A stretch of 64,000 nucleotides of DNA from Candidatus Melainabacteria bacterium (GCA_003153555.1 PLZS01000060.1:1-64000), one strand, 5' to 3'. Positions 37,171 through 46,848 are shown, counted from the first letter of the stretch. The notes: generated by a model from the letters alone, not told the origin. Program-made: numbers and translations.

Positions 37171-39693
37171 TCAGCGAGATGAATCGGCCGCTGCTGCGTC
37201 GGCACCGGGCATTTTTAGCAGCGATTCTTCGTCTGCTGCCTTTCTGATTTTGCTGGCACGATCGGCTAGTTCGGTCGCTTTGTCCTGTTGGTCTTCTTGT
37301 TTGGCCAGGGTTGCTTGCTTCTCAAGAATCTCTGCCACTTTTAAACTATCCTTTCCGTACATATTTTCGGCCATCTCGTAAGCACTTTCGTAGAAAATTT
37401 CGGCTTCGGTGAAGTTTTTTTGGATTCGATAGAGTTCTGCTAAATGCAAAAGCGAAATAATTATGTCGGCATGTTCTTCGCCTTGAGCTTTGTATCTGGT
37501 TTCCAAAATCCGCTTGTAACAGGGCTCAGCTTCATCTATTTGGCCTGAGATGATGTAACATCCGGCTAAATGCATCAGAGCGGTTATAGTGCGCTCGTTG
37601 TCGAATCCGTAATTCTTTTCCGTTAAAAGAAGTTCTCGTTTAAACATTTCTTCAGCCATTTTGTATTCCTTCTGCACCGAATATGATGCGCCAAGGTTTG
37701 CACATGAAGTGATTAGTTCTGGATTGGCAGGACCCAGCAAATTTTCTTTAAGTGCTAAGGATTTCTCATAAGTTTTTTGAGCCAAATCGTATTTAGCCTG
37801 ACTGCTGCAAGCCTTTGCTAGTTCATCCAAAAGTTCAGCAGTTTCTTGATCAAAAGATTTTGAATTCTCGATACTCTTATAGATTGATTCTGTTTCGTCG
37901 AAGTTTCCGTCTGCGGCATGCAAAGCGGATAATTTTAGGGCGCAATTGATGTACTTGGCGCTTTTGATACCGCCATTTTTGTTCGCGTCCATTTGCTCTC
38001 GATAAAACTTCTTGAGATGTTCTTTGTCCTCAGCACGTTTGGCTAAGTTTTCGAGCTTCTCATAGAGTCTGATCAGTCTCTCGTCACTGGCTGCTAGTAC
38101 CTGTCTCAGCGCGTTAGCGCATTGATTGTAAATCGCCTCTGCCCTAAGAAAGCTATTTCGATCGACGAATGCTTGTGCCGTATCTTCGAGTTGTGCAACT
38201 GCAATTAGGACTTCATTAGTGGCCTTCGCTTTTACTAACCCTGATATAAGCTGAGTTTGAAGGGATTCGGATTTATCGAATTGATTTAAATGAAAATAAG
38301 TTTTGGCAAGATTTCTCAGCAGTGCAATTAGCTCTGGATCTTCAGCTTCGGCTGATTTGCTGTAGGTCGGTAAGGCCCGATGATAGGCTGGCTCTGCTTC
38401 TTCGTATCGCTCCTCGGCAAGATATAAATCGGCTAATTTCCTTAAATTCCTAGCTGCATCCATCCGATCAAGTTGACCAATAGCGATATAGTTTTCGTGT
38501 AATCGCTTGTAAACCTCTTCAAGGCGCCCAGCAAAATTGCTCATCTCGTACAACTGTGCCAATTCAGAAAGTGCTTGAATGGCGTCTGCGCGTTGTTCTG
38601 GCGATGCTGATTTTTGCGCGTCGGTAACGCGCTTAAAAACAACTTTTGCATAGTCAAAATCGGTCTGTAGGCGGCATAAGCAAGCTAGTTTTGCATAAAT
38701 CGAAAGCAGCTTGGCCTGGTCCGGATTTGGAGATTCCTGCACGATGTCGATTGCTTGCATGTAGAGAGCTCTGGCGTCATCGTACATTTGGGCATCCAAT
38801 TTCTGCGTCGCCAAATTTCCGAGGGCGGCTACGAAAACATCTTTTCGATCGCTCTTTTTTGCCATTTGCTCTAAGGCCGCGACTGCAGGAGTGCTCGGAA
38901 ACTGGATGGCTAATTCTGCAAATAAGTCTTCGCTTGCAATTTGACGTACAAACGACAACGCTGCTGCTTTTCGCTCCTCATCAGAATCCATGAGCATTAG
39001 GAATTTATCGAGCGTCGCTGATCTGACACTCATGTCACTTTTGGTGGCAAGTTCGCTCATGTCAGATTGCGTTTTGCTCGACTCGGCACGGACAAATTCT
39101 TGTAGCTGCTGAAACAGTGAGCACAATGAATCAACTGCTGCTTTGTTTTCTGCTGCGATTTGCGTCACTGCTTTTGTCGTTTGCTCGGTTACTTGCTCTG
39201 GAATAGTTTTTTGTAGTTCTGCTATTTCGGCGTTATTTTTCTCCATTCTCTTTAGTTGTTCTTGTGCCGCCGATTGACGCACTTGCAAGCGCTCTATATC
39301 CTCTTGCACTGCACCTTTGAGGTCGGTGAGCAGAGAAGCTGGATTGGGCATGTGGGCTTGTCTGCTTTCCAAATCTGAAAGTCGCTTTGCACTTTGATTT
39401 TCGAGGGAGTCGAGTTTTTCTTGCAGACCATTGATCAGTGTTTCAAATTGCTCGTTGGTGCCAGTTGCAGTGATCGCCCGTTGGTCGCTGAGGAGCTGTT
39501 TGAACTCACCCATGATTGTCCTGCGAGAAATTTCCTTTTCAGCTTCGGACTTTTGGAATTTTGACTTTAGACTTTCTATTTCAGTAAGATATTGGGCTTT
39601 GTTTGTCGCTGTCAGGCGCAAAGCAATCAGCGAAACTACCAACGCCATTGCGCTGATCAAACCAATCACTATTTCTATAGAGTCAAATTTCAT
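37171..39693 (-). CDS. Membrane-anchored coiled-coil and TPR scaffold protein
   Basis: 840 residues. One N-terminal membrane helix (about 7-27, IVIGLISAMALVVSLIALRL) is followed by a long coiled coil (about 30-200), then about ten TPR units of kinesin-light-chain type from about 290 to 820 (for example YEEAEPAYHRALPTYSKSAE and YDLAQKTYEKSLALKENLLG). No enzyme domain. It overlaps the HPt gene by 11 bases and ends a three-gene unit with the PAS-REC-HPt and HPt proteins next to the chemosensory operon, so a scaffold or output role for that system is inferred. Confidence 0.82.
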   Translation of the reverse strand: MKFDSIEIVIGLISAMALVVSLIALRLTATNKAQYLTEIESLKSKFQKSEAEKEISRRTIMGEFKQLLSDQRAITATGTNEQFETLINGLQEKLDSLENQSAKRLSDLESRQAHMPNPASLLTDLKGAVQEDIERLQVRQSAAQEQLKRMEKNNAEIAELQKTIPEQVTEQTTKAVTQIAAENKAAVDSLCSLFQQLQEFVRAESSKTQSDMSELATKSDMSVRSATLDKFLMLMDSDEERKAAALSFVRQIASEDLFAELAIQFPSTPAVAALEQMAKKSDRKDVFVAALGNLATQKLDAQMYDDARALYMQAIDIVQESPNPDQAKLLSIYAKLACLCRLQTDFDYAKVVFKRVTDAQKSASPEQRADAIQALSELAQLYEMSNFAGRLEEVYKRLHENYIAIGQLDRMDAARNLRKLADLYLAEERYEEAEPAYHRALPTYSKSAEAEDPELIALLRNLAKTYFHLNQFDKSESLQTQLISGLVKAKATNEVLIAVAQLEDTAQAFVDRNSFLRAEAIYNQCANALRQVLAASDERLIRLYEKLENLAKRAEDKEHLKKFYREQMDANKNGGIKSAKYINCALKLSALHAADGNFDETESIYKSIENSKSFDQETAELLDELAKACSSQAKYDLAQKTYEKSLALKENLLGPANPELITSCANLGASYSVQKEYKMAEEMFKRELLLTEKNYGFDNERTITALMHLAGCYIISGQIDEAEPCYKRILETRYKAQGEEHADIIISLLHLAELYRIQKNFTEAEIFYESAYEMAENMYGKDSLKVAEILEKQATLAKQEDQQDKATELADRASKIRKAADEESLLKMPGADAAAADSSR

Positions 39694-40054
39694 CCAAGTA
39701 ATTTTCTAAACATTCGATTGTTTTGTTGAGAGCATCGAGTAAATCCGGCAAAATTATGTCGCAAGCCTCAAGATTGTTATCAATCGATAGTCTTTCCATA
39801 TCAGACGCTAAGGCAGCGGTCTTAGGCGCAAAAATGATTAAGCAGCAGCCTTTTAAAAGGTGAGCGGAGGACCTTACACCTTCTTTGTTCCTAAGTCGTA
39901 GGCAGTCGGTCAAGCGATCAGGGAGAGAAGCGACGTCTTCTAGGAATCCGGCCGCTATTTCGCGTGCGCCGTCGACTTCCAGAGCTTCTTCAAGCTCTTT
40001 TATGTTCACGGGTGAATCATCAACAGGCAAAGCAGCGATTGTACTTTCTTCCAC
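39683..40054 (-). CDS. Single-domain histidine phosphotransfer (HPt) protein
   Basis: 123 residues forming one HPt four-helix bundle with the phosphorylatable His65 in SSAHLLKGCCLII (the HxLKG signature). Such proteins pass phosphoryl groups between receiver domains. GTG start at 40054; the end overlaps the large TPR gene. It lies 34 bp downstream of the PAS-REC-HPt gene, so a phosphorelay CheA - REC - HPt - REC can be drawn from the genes in this locus, but partners are inferred. Confidence 0.87.
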   Translation of the reverse strand: MEESTIAALPVDDSPVNIKELEEALEVDGAREIAAGFLEDVASLPDRLTDCLRLRNKEGVRSSAHLLKGCCLIIFAPKTAALASDMERLSIDNNLEACDIILPDLLDALNKTIECLENYLDEI

Positions 40055-40088
40055 GACTGAACCAGACCCACGCAGTGTTCCCCAACGG

Positions 40089-42131
40089 TCAGACGTAGCC
40101 TGGTGTGCAAAGCTCTCGTAACTGGTCCCTGACCTCCCCGAAGGAGGATTTGAGTTTCATGTATTTGACACGCACCTGAGTCCAGTTGCCGGATTCCGCG
40201 TCACTCATTATTTCTGAGGTCAGACGTGTCATTTCGTCGATGCCGAGGGCGGCGCAAGGTCCTTTTACCGAATGAGCGAAGTGCGTCACCGCACCAGCGT
40301 CCTTCTCTTCTATGCCCAGCTGTATACAATCGATAAACGTATTGACCGCGCTAAGGAAGAGCCGAGAGACATCTTGCACTTCTTCTTTGTCAAATTGCTT
40401 TTGCAATGACTCGATATCCAAGCCACTCTCTTTGGCAACAATCTCAGCCGCATGGGCGCTATGCGCTTTGACCGCTTCACTAGGTGGATCTTGCCAGGCT
40501 GGCTGCATACAGCGTTCGACTACTTCGTGAAGTTGCTTTTGAGTTGCACCCTTGCTCAGGAAATCGTCCATACCAGCGGCCAGGCACTTTTCGCGATCCT
40601 CTTGGCGGTCATATGAGGTCATGGCCACAATCGGGATGTGTCTACCTTGTCCTTGTTCGCTTTTGCGGATAGCGGTGGTGGACTCGAAGCCGTCCATGAC
40701 AGGCATGTCCAAGTCCATTAAAACCAGAGCGAAATCGCCGTTGGCGATTGCTTTCTGAGCTGCATCCCCGTTATTTGCGGCTTCACATTCAAAGCCCAAT
40801 CGTTTGAGCTGCAAGCGTAAAAGCTTTTGATTAACCGGGATATCGTCCACGATCAGGATCTTTCGACGTTTTGGCCCGTTTGAGGTTGGTTCGCTTGCTT
40901 TTTGTTCAGGTTTCTTTGCTTGCTTAATCTGTTTTTCTGCTCCCGCCAGTTCTTCAGCAACCGTTACCATTGGCTGACTTTCGGCCACGTCGGGCTCAAA
41001 AAACTCTTGCATAACAGCATCGTCAGGCTTTGATGCGGATGTTGTTTCGGGCGAGGCTTCATTTGCGACCGCGAACAATTCCGCATTCAATTGTTCAATA
41101 ACTGATTCATTCACTTTCTGGGCTTTCTGCTCAGGTGTTTCAGGTCCGGGAACTGAACCTTGACTCTCAGAGCTGACTTCTTCTTTTCTTTCTTGCGATT
41201 CGTCAGTGGTTACCGCAGGCATCTGCTCGGCCGAAGCAGTCCCGGCCAGTGAGGACGCCGGATCGTCCGGGCTCGTATTGACCGGCGAGGAGGTCGGATT
41301 GTCCGAAATCGCAGTGACCAGCGAGGACGTTGGATCGTCGGGACTTGGATTGACCAGCGAGGACGCTTGGTCGTTCGGCGAGGGACTGGTTGGTGCGGAT
41401 GCTTCTTCAGCGACGACTTGATCGAGTTGCATCGGCACCGTGCTTGGTGTCGCAGAGGGAAGATAATCTAGTTTCCCCAATTTTTCGGTGAGCAGTTGCA
41501 ACTCCAGTTGAGCGCTGCCGATTTGGGACATTTGTTGTTCCAAAGCCTCGCACGTCGACTGGATTTGATTTTCCACTTGCACCTGCTCAGTGATGTCCAC
41601 GAGGAAAACAACTGCGCCACCAATATCATCGGCTTCACTTTTTAGCGCAGTGGAGGTCACTTTTATCCAGAGTCCATCTACATAACCCTGACGTCTGACA
41701 AAAAGGTCTACTTCAGGCACTATTCTGCCTTGAACAGCCTGCTGCCAGGGCAGCAATTCTTTGGTGTACTTGGTGGTTTTGTCCGGCATATAAAAGCCGA
41801 AATTGCCTGATTTTTCGGCTAATGCATCGGCCATCAAATCGGACCCAAGCAATCTTTCCGCTGCCGTGTTGAAGAGAAGATGCTCGCCGTTCGGTCCGAG
41901 AATAATCGCGCCGACAGCAGGATTGTTGAGTATTGAACGAAGAATTTTCGGAAATTGGTAAAGGGTTTTTTGTGACTCATTCTTATCGACGAGTTCGCGA
42001 AGTTGCGCAGTTGTCTGCTCTAAACCGGGCCGCTCGTCGTGAGCCTTGGTTTTGATTACGCGCAGGGTATTGCGCAGCTCAGCGATCTGGCTGCGTAATC
42101 GATCGATGTGGTTGTTCCAGTTAATACTCAT
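40089..42131 (-). CDS. PAS-REC-HPt hybrid signalling protein without kinase domain
   Basis: 680 residues: coiled coil at about 5-55, PAS domain at about 60-185 (VGAIILGPNGEHLLFNTAAE), second coiled coil 185-220, long disordered linker 225-420 with tandem repeats, receiver domain at about 423-543 with phosphoacceptor Asp473 (LVLMDLDMPVMDG) and Lys527, and C-terminal HPt at about 575-675 with His620 (HFAHSVKGPCAALG). No HisKA or HATPase domain is present, so phosphate must come from another kinase, probably the CheA coded nearby. The REC-HPt pair on one chain can act as a relay. It starts a unit with the HPt and TPR genes. Confidence 0.88.
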   Translation of the reverse strand: MSINWNNHIDRLRSQIAELRNTLRVIKTKAHDERPGLEQTTAQLRELVDKNESQKTLYQFPKILRSILNNPAVGAIILGPNGEHLLFNTAAERLLGSDLMADALAEKSGNFGFYMPDKTTKYTKELLPWQQAVQGRIVPEVDLFVRRQGYVDGLWIKVTSTALKSEADDIGGAVVFLVDITEQVQVENQIQSTCEALEQQMSQIGSAQLELQLLTEKLGKLDYLPSATPSTVPMQLDQVVAEEASAPTSPSPNDQASSLVNPSPDDPTSSLVTAISDNPTSSPVNTSPDDPASSLAGTASAEQMPAVTTDESQERKEEVSSESQGSVPGPETPEQKAQKVNESVIEQLNAELFAVANEASPETTSASKPDDAVMQEFFEPDVAESQPMVTVAEELAGAEKQIKQAKKPEQKASEPTSNGPKRRKILIVDDIPVNQKLLRLQLKRLGFECEAANNGDAAQKAIANGDFALVLMDLDMPVMDGFESTTAIRKSEQGQGRHIPIVAMTSYDRQEDREKCLAAGMDDFLSKGATQKQLHEVVERCMQPAWQDPPSEAVKAHSAHAAEIVAKESGLDIESLQKQFDKEEVQDVSRLFLSAVNTFIDCIQLGIEEKDAGAVTHFAHSVKGPCAALGIDEMTRLTSEIMSDAESGNWTQVRVKYMKLKSSFGEVRDQLRELCTPGYV
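41244..41387 (-). repeat. Coding tandem repeat, four 36-bp units
   Basis: Codes residues 249-296 of the PAS-REC-HPt protein: four 12-residue units of the type SPDDPTSSLVTA (SPNDQASSLVNP, SPDDPTSSLVTA, ISDNPTSSPVNT, SPDDPASSLAGT). It lies in the disordered linker between the second coiled coil and the receiver domain and keeps the frame. Confidence 0.85.
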
Positions 42132-42302
42132 CTCTCGTGGATACCGTTGCTGACAACTAGATTGCCTTAGCTTTGAGTGTCTCTAATACTATAGGGCAAC
42201 TTTGGATACAACTGCCGATACCAGAGCATTTTCTAGCTCCACTGATGCATCTAGCCGCTTTCCGGGGACCTTGAATACTGGAAGGCTGATTGCCTAATTC
42301 TA

Positions 42303-42322
42303 CTAAACCGATATCGGTTTAG
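42303..42322. repeat. Single copy of the 20-bp palindromic repeat
   Basis: Perfect palindrome CTAAACCGATATCGGTTTAG in the 275-bp space between the start of the PAS-REC-HPt gene and the frameshifted small gene, 172 bp upstream of the former. It could be an operator for the PAS-REC-HPt unit or a neutral intergenic repeat. Confidence 0.85.
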
Positions 42323-42406
42323 ATCCAAGCATAGTTCTAAGCCCCTGAATAACTAAGTCAGACACGCCGTAAAGCTTCGATTATTGGCAGCTGATATGAT
42401 TTCTGC

Positions 42407-42870
42407 ATGATTTCTGAGAATGGTGGAAATCCGACGAAACCAGAGCAAGCGGCTTTATTGTCGATTGGCTCAGGATTAAGTGCAGCCGAGGCGGAAAATC
42501 TGGAAGCTGGATTGCAACGCGACCCAAATATTTAGAGTCCCGCTTTAAACTATTTGGCTTCTACAACGAACGTTTGGCGAAACACGAGTTATCCAAACTA
42601 GATCAGGTGGATGAAAGGCTGGTTGAGCACTTAAGATGGCTGATTTTGAAGAAGCCTATTTTGCCTACCATCCCGGATCTTGTCATGCCTGGACATCTAG
42701 CCTGTAATTTGGAGCAGCTGCGCAGCTTGTATGGAGCCTGGCTAGATGCGCTAGATGCGCATGAGCATGCTTTTCCGCTCTTGCTTAACGCTATCGTGTT
42801 TTTGACCGTGTTTGGCTGTGATATGGAACTCTGCGATAGATTGACTTTAAAGTTCGAGAATTTAGATTAG
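42407..42870 (+). pseudogene. Small TPR-like protein gene interrupted by a frameshift
   Basis: From ATG at 42407 the frame codes 42 residues (ending LEAGLQRDPNI) and stops at TAG 42533-42535. From the same place another frame continues with ESRFKLFGFY to a stop at 42870, with TPR-like helices (LLLNAIVFLTVFGCDMELCD). Joined as DPNI-L-ESRFKLFGFY the two parts read like one TPR-type protein of about 155 residues. One missing T in the run at 42531-42533 (ATTT to ATTTT) would restore it. Either a recent inactivating deletion or a sequencing error; a shorter product from ATG 42574 is possible. Confidence 0.65.
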
Positions 42871-42882
42871 GAAGATGGGAAA

Positions 42883-43422
42883 CTAACCACCGGATTTAAG
42901 AGTCCGGTTATGAAATACTGCGGTTTCAAATGCGGAAACTAACAGATTCGCCAGTCTTTGGCTAGAGACTCGAATGTGATGGCGCTGACCGCTGACAAAA
43001 ATTGTCGTCGCTTTTGGCTCTTCCAAGTCGTACACATTCCATGATGACCAGATGGAACTGAGACGTTGGAGGAAGTATTCGTCCTCGAAAGTTTTGTATA
43101 CGAAGTTGTCGGCTCCGCATTCGATAACTTTGAGTAAATCAGTGTTGTCTACTAAAGTTGAAAGCAGCACAAAGGGCACTTTAGCCAATACGGAATCAGA
43201 TTTCAGTTTGGTGCAAAGCTCATAGCCATCCATTTCCGGCATGTTAACATCGCAAAGAATGAGGTCTGGCTTTGTCTCAGTCAGTGCTTTCAGAGCCTTC
43301 TCTCCGCTGCGCGCAACAGTTACACGCATGCGTTCCTTTTCCAGCACATGCTGAATCATCATTGCTTGTGTCATTGTATCTTCGACGACCATGACATGTA
43401 CATTGTCGAGATTTGTGATCAA
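42883..43422 (-). CDS. Response regulator, receiver domain with C-terminal extension
   Basis: 179 residues. CheY-type receiver with acidic pocket Glu14-Asp15, phosphoacceptor Asp58 (LILCDVNMPEMDG), Ser/Thr in VLLSTL near 86 and Lys in FVYKTF near 109. About 55 extra residues follow (125-179) without a known output domain. Start is TTG at 43422, supported by GAGG five bases upstream. It is the last gene of the chemosensory operon, 11 bases after cheB, in the place where Wsp systems carry the diguanylate cyclase WspR; here no GGDEF is present. Confidence 0.9.
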   Translation of the reverse strand: MITNLDNVHVMVVEDTMTQAMMIQHVLEKERMRVTVARSGEKALKALTETKPDLILCDVNMPEMDGYELCTKLKSDSVLAKVPFVLLSTLVDNTDLLKVIECGADNFVYKTFEDEYFLQRLSSIWSSWNVYDLEEPKATTIFVSGQRHHIRVSSQRLANLLVSAFETAVFHNRTLKSGG

Positions 43423-43433
43423 AGTTACCTCAA

Positions 43434-44465
43434 TTAAGTGACGTTAGTTTGCTGCAGTATGAGAGATTGTGCAATCTTATCTGGTGGCAATATGAATTGA
43501 GCTGCGCCAAGTTTTATTGCCTCGTTTGGCATGCCGAAAACAGCAGAAGTATTCTTATCCTGAGCTATTGTCACTGCACCTTTGGATCGCATCAGCTGTA
43601 GACCCTCGGCTCCATCTTTGCCCATTCCTGTCAATAATATTCCAATTGCTCGCGACCCGTAGTTTTGTGCCACCGATCGAAATAGAAAGCAAACGGATGG
43701 ACGAATCCCATGCTCTGCTTCGTCGTCGCTGAGCAAAATTCGCTCTTGTTGAGAGACGCCTAGGTGATGATGGTCTGGTGCGATATAAACGTGACCGACT
43801 TCTAGTTTTGCCCCTTGAGTTGCGACGCCAATTTTAAGTTTGCACTTAGGTTGAAGCCAATTCACTAGGCCATCCAGAAAGCCATCCGCTATGTGCTGAA
43901 CGATCAAAATTGGATACGGATAGTCCGCCGGTAGAGCACTCAATATAGTGTCTAGGACTGGGGGTCCGCCAGTCGAGGCACCAATTGCCACTAGACGGTG
44001 GACCATAAATGGTATCTGTGCGACTTCAAACTGTTTTGCTTTGTATTTAGAAGAGCGTTTTACAACCTTGATCTCAGACATGCTTTTGACAAGCTGTTTG
44101 AGTTGTAGTGCTAAAGATTCATGTTCACTATGGCCCGGTCCCGGTGGTCGTTTGATTGTGCCGACCGCACCCGCTTCCATAAGACTAAACGCTTCTGAAT
44201 ATTGATCCGCGGTCCAAGTTGCGCTAACAATTATAATCGGTACAGGTCTTGTCTCCATAATCTCGCGAGCAACTTGCAAACCGTTTGCGTCCGGCAAGTA
44301 AAAATCCATTGTAATTACATCGGGCTTGGTTTTACTGACAAATTTAATTGCTTCTGCACCATTGCTAGCAGTGCCGATTACCTGAATTTCGGGATCGCCG
44401 TTCAATATATGGGTCAACAGTTGTTGCGCCACGATCGAATCTTCAACTATCAGGACTTTTATCAT
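43434..44465 (-). CDS. cheB: Chemotaxis-type receptor methylesterase CheB
   Basis: 343 residues: receiver domain with Asp54 (VITMDFYLPDANG), linker 125-155, and methylesterase domain with catalytic Ser164 (AIGASTGGPPVL), His191 (IVQHIADGF) and Asp284 (LTGMGKDGAEG). Removes methyl groups from receptor glutamates when phosphorylated by CheA, giving adaptation. It follows cheA by three bases. Complete and of normal length. Confidence 0.95.
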   Translation of the reverse strand: MIKVLIVEDSIVAQQLLTHILNGDPEIQVIGTASNGAEAIKFVSKTKPDVITMDFYLPDANGLQVAREIMETRPVPIIIVSATWTADQYSEAFSLMEAGAVGTIKRPPGPGHSEHESLALQLKQLVKSMSEIKVVKRSSKYKAKQFEVAQIPFMVHRLVAIGASTGGPPVLDTILSALPADYPYPILIVQHIADGFLDGLVNWLQPKCKLKIGVATQGAKLEVGHVYIAPDHHHLGVSQQERILLSDDEAEHGIRPSVCFLFRSVAQNYGSRAIGILLTGMGKDGAEGLQLMRSKGAVTIAQDKNTSAVFGMPNEAIKLGAAQFILPPDKIAQSLILQQTNVT

Positions 44466-44468
44466 CTT

Positions 44469-46844
44469 TTAAATTAGCCGCTTTACTACGTCTAAGAGAT
44501 TGTTTTGATCGAAACTGCTTTTGACGAAAAATGCATCAGCCCCAGCTTCGTTACCTTTGTCTCGATATTGTTGATCGGTCATCGATGTGACAAGGATGAT
44601 TGGTATGTGCTTCCTCAGATCATCTTTTCTTACCGCAGCTGTCAGTTCTATACCATTCATTTTGGGCATTTCTATGTCCGTCACCAGCATATCGAAATCG
44701 TCCTTCTGCATCAATTTTAATGCTTCAGTACCATCGTTTGCAGTTTTGACTAAATAACCAGCGGATTCGAGAATATTTTTCATCAAAATGCGGGCCGTGA
44801 TTGTGTCATCGACTACGAGGATACGTTTTTGCTGCACTGTCAGTAGTGGACTACTGATTTGCGTTTTCGATCGAGAAAGTTTTTCCGCCGATTTAAGAAG
44901 ATCGCGCACGTTCAGGATTGGTGCGGGTCTGCCTGAACCGAGAATTGTTACACCGGCGATGTTGCGGATTCTGATTATAGGTTTGGACAATTTCTTAACC
45001 ACTACTTCCTGCTCTTCGAGAACTTCGTTGATTTCAAATGCATAGGAGGTCTCGCCGCTGCGCAAAACCATCAAAAGATGATATGTGGAGTTTGTGGTGG
45101 CAATAGGTAATTCCAAGACTTCATCCAATCTCATCAGTGGTATGCGATGACCATCTATACTTACTGTTTTACCGCCTTCTTCGATTGTTATTTGCTCATC
45201 GCTTACTTTCATCACGCGCTCCATGTCGGAGGTCGGAACAATCAAAATTTCGTCCGAGCATTTTACGAGAACGCCTCTGAAGGTGGCGATTGTTACTGGC
45301 AGCGTGATTCTAAAAGTGGTGCCCAGACCCTGGCGACTTTCAACAAGCAGTCGTCCGCCCAGGTTTTCAATGTTTTCTTTTGCAATTGCCAACCCTAGGC
45401 CACGTCCGGAAATTTCCGAAATCGTTGAGCTGGTTGAAAAGCTGGATTGAAAGATCATGGAAATCGCTTCTTCATCTGTGAGTTGGTCAGCTTGCTCACT
45501 ATTAATCATGCGATTTTTTATGGCAATTTCTTTGATCCGCTCAACGTTGATGCCAGCACCATCATCGGTGATGACAATTTCTACCATGTTTCCTTCCTGC
45601 TGCAGAACATTGATATGCAGCGATCCCCTTTTTGCTTTACACGATTGGATTCGTTTTTCAGGGCTTTCTAAACCGTGATCGATGCTGTTTCTAAGGATGT
45701 GAATTAATGGATCTTTCAGTTGCGCGAGCACCCGCTTGTCGAGTTGTATGTTGCCGCCATTTATCGAAAGGTCTACTTCTTTGCCCAATTCTCGGGCTAA
45801 ATCGCGCACCAGCTTTGGCATCAATTCGAGCATTGTAGAAGCTGGCATCATCAGCAGTTTTTTTGTGTTTTCTAAGAACGTGTCGACTGTGCCACTGGCC
45901 AATCGATAATCATTTAGTGATGAGGTTTTCAAATTAATGAGTTGATGACTCAAGGCGCTCATTTGTGCTTGTTGCCGATCAAGAAACTCCAGCACTCTAG
46001 TGAGAACTGAGTCGATAAACAAATGTTCTGCCGATGCCTGATCATGATCAATTAGTTGCCTTGCGGATCGCACTTCTGCGTAGACTCTAGACCAATCACG
46101 GCTGTATGTATCAAACTTGAAGCCGACTTCGTTCAAGTCTTGATTGTGTTGGCGGCTCATAATTTTTAGACTGAGCATGTCTTCGGCTCGCATCAGGAGT
46201 TCATCCAAACGGGCAGATGAGATGCGCACCACTTCTCGTGATGAATCCGGAGGTGCCGGGGGGGCTGGACGTATAATTTCAAACGGCTCGACTGCAAAAA
46301 CAAAGTCACTTAAATCAGAAAAAGAGGCAAGTTTTTGATTAGGTGTGTTGGCTGTGTGTGTGGTCTTGGACGTGTCGGACTTGTTGGATCTATCGAACTT
46401 GTTGGGCGTGTTGGACTGCTCCAGCTTGTCGGACGTGTTTAGATTTTGAAGTTTTTCAAGTACTAAAGCGAGATTATTCGTGACGTCGAAATCATAAGCA
46501 GATTCAAATTTCGTCAGTGTTGCGGATACTGCATCGACGACTTCATGCATGGTGTCGAGAAGTTTTGGAGTAATTTCTCGTTCGGCGCGCTTCAAGGAAG
46601 CAAAAACGTCCTCCAGTGACTGGCAGACAGCCTCCAGAGTGAGCAAATTTACTGCGCGCGCCGAGCCTTTCATATTGTGCACTTCGCGAAAAGTGTTTTC
46701 GATGATTGCTTGCTTTTCCGTCTCATCGTTGACGTCTTTCAACGAAGCCAAACCAGTCGATATCCGCTCGACCTGCTCCTGAGCCTCGCTAACAAACGCC
46801 GCCCTTAGCTTTTTGAGGAACGCTTCTTCAGATGAAGTCATCAC
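44469..46844 (-). CDS. cheA: Hybrid chemosensory kinase CheA with C-terminal receiver (WspE-like)
   Basis: 791 residues: HPt domain with His56 (REVHNMKGSARAVN), a Ser/Thr/Asn/Lys-rich linker at about 133-170, dimerisation region about 270-335, ATPase with DPLIHILRNSIDHGLE (N box), ITDDGAGIN (G1) and GRGLGLAIAKENIENLGG (G2), CheW-like domain about 515-650, and receiver about 670-790 with VTDIEMPKMNG. No P2 (CheY-binding) domain is evident, as in other CheA-REC hybrids. Start is GTG 46844 or ATG 46841, with AGGTG just upstream. The attached receiver may act as a phosphate sink or relay to the HPt proteins coded nearby. Confidence 0.95.
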   Translation of the reverse strand: MMTSSEEAFLKKLRAAFVSEAQEQVERISTGLASLKDVNDETEKQAIIENTFREVHNMKGSARAVNLLTLEAVCQSLEDVFASLKRAEREITPKLLDTMHEVVDAVSATLTKFESAYDFDVTNNLALVLEKLQNLNTSDKLEQSNTPNKFDRSNKSDTSKTTHTANTPNQKLASFSDLSDFVFAVEPFEIIRPAPPAPPDSSREVVRISSARLDELLMRAEDMLSLKIMSRQHNQDLNEVGFKFDTYSRDWSRVYAEVRSARQLIDHDQASAEHLFIDSVLTRVLEFLDRQQAQMSALSHQLINLKTSSLNDYRLASGTVDTFLENTKKLLMMPASTMLELMPKLVRDLARELGKEVDLSINGGNIQLDKRVLAQLKDPLIHILRNSIDHGLESPEKRIQSCKAKRGSLHINVLQQEGNMVEIVITDDGAGINVERIKEIAIKNRMINSEQADQLTDEEAISMIFQSSFSTSSTISEISGRGLGLAIAKENIENLGGRLLVESRQGLGTTFRITLPVTIATFRGVLVKCSDEILIVPTSDMERVMKVSDEQITIEEGGKTVSIDGHRIPLMRLDEVLELPIATTNSTYHLLMVLRSGETSYAFEINEVLEEQEVVVKKLSKPIIRIRNIAGVTILGSGRPAPILNVRDLLKSAEKLSRSKTQISSPLLTVQQKRILVVDDTITARILMKNILESAGYLVKTANDGTEALKLMQKDDFDMLVTDIEMPKMNGIELTAAVRKDDLRKHIPIILVTSMTDQQYRDKGNEAGADAFFVKSSFDQNNLLDVVKRLI

Positions 46845-46848
46845 TCAC

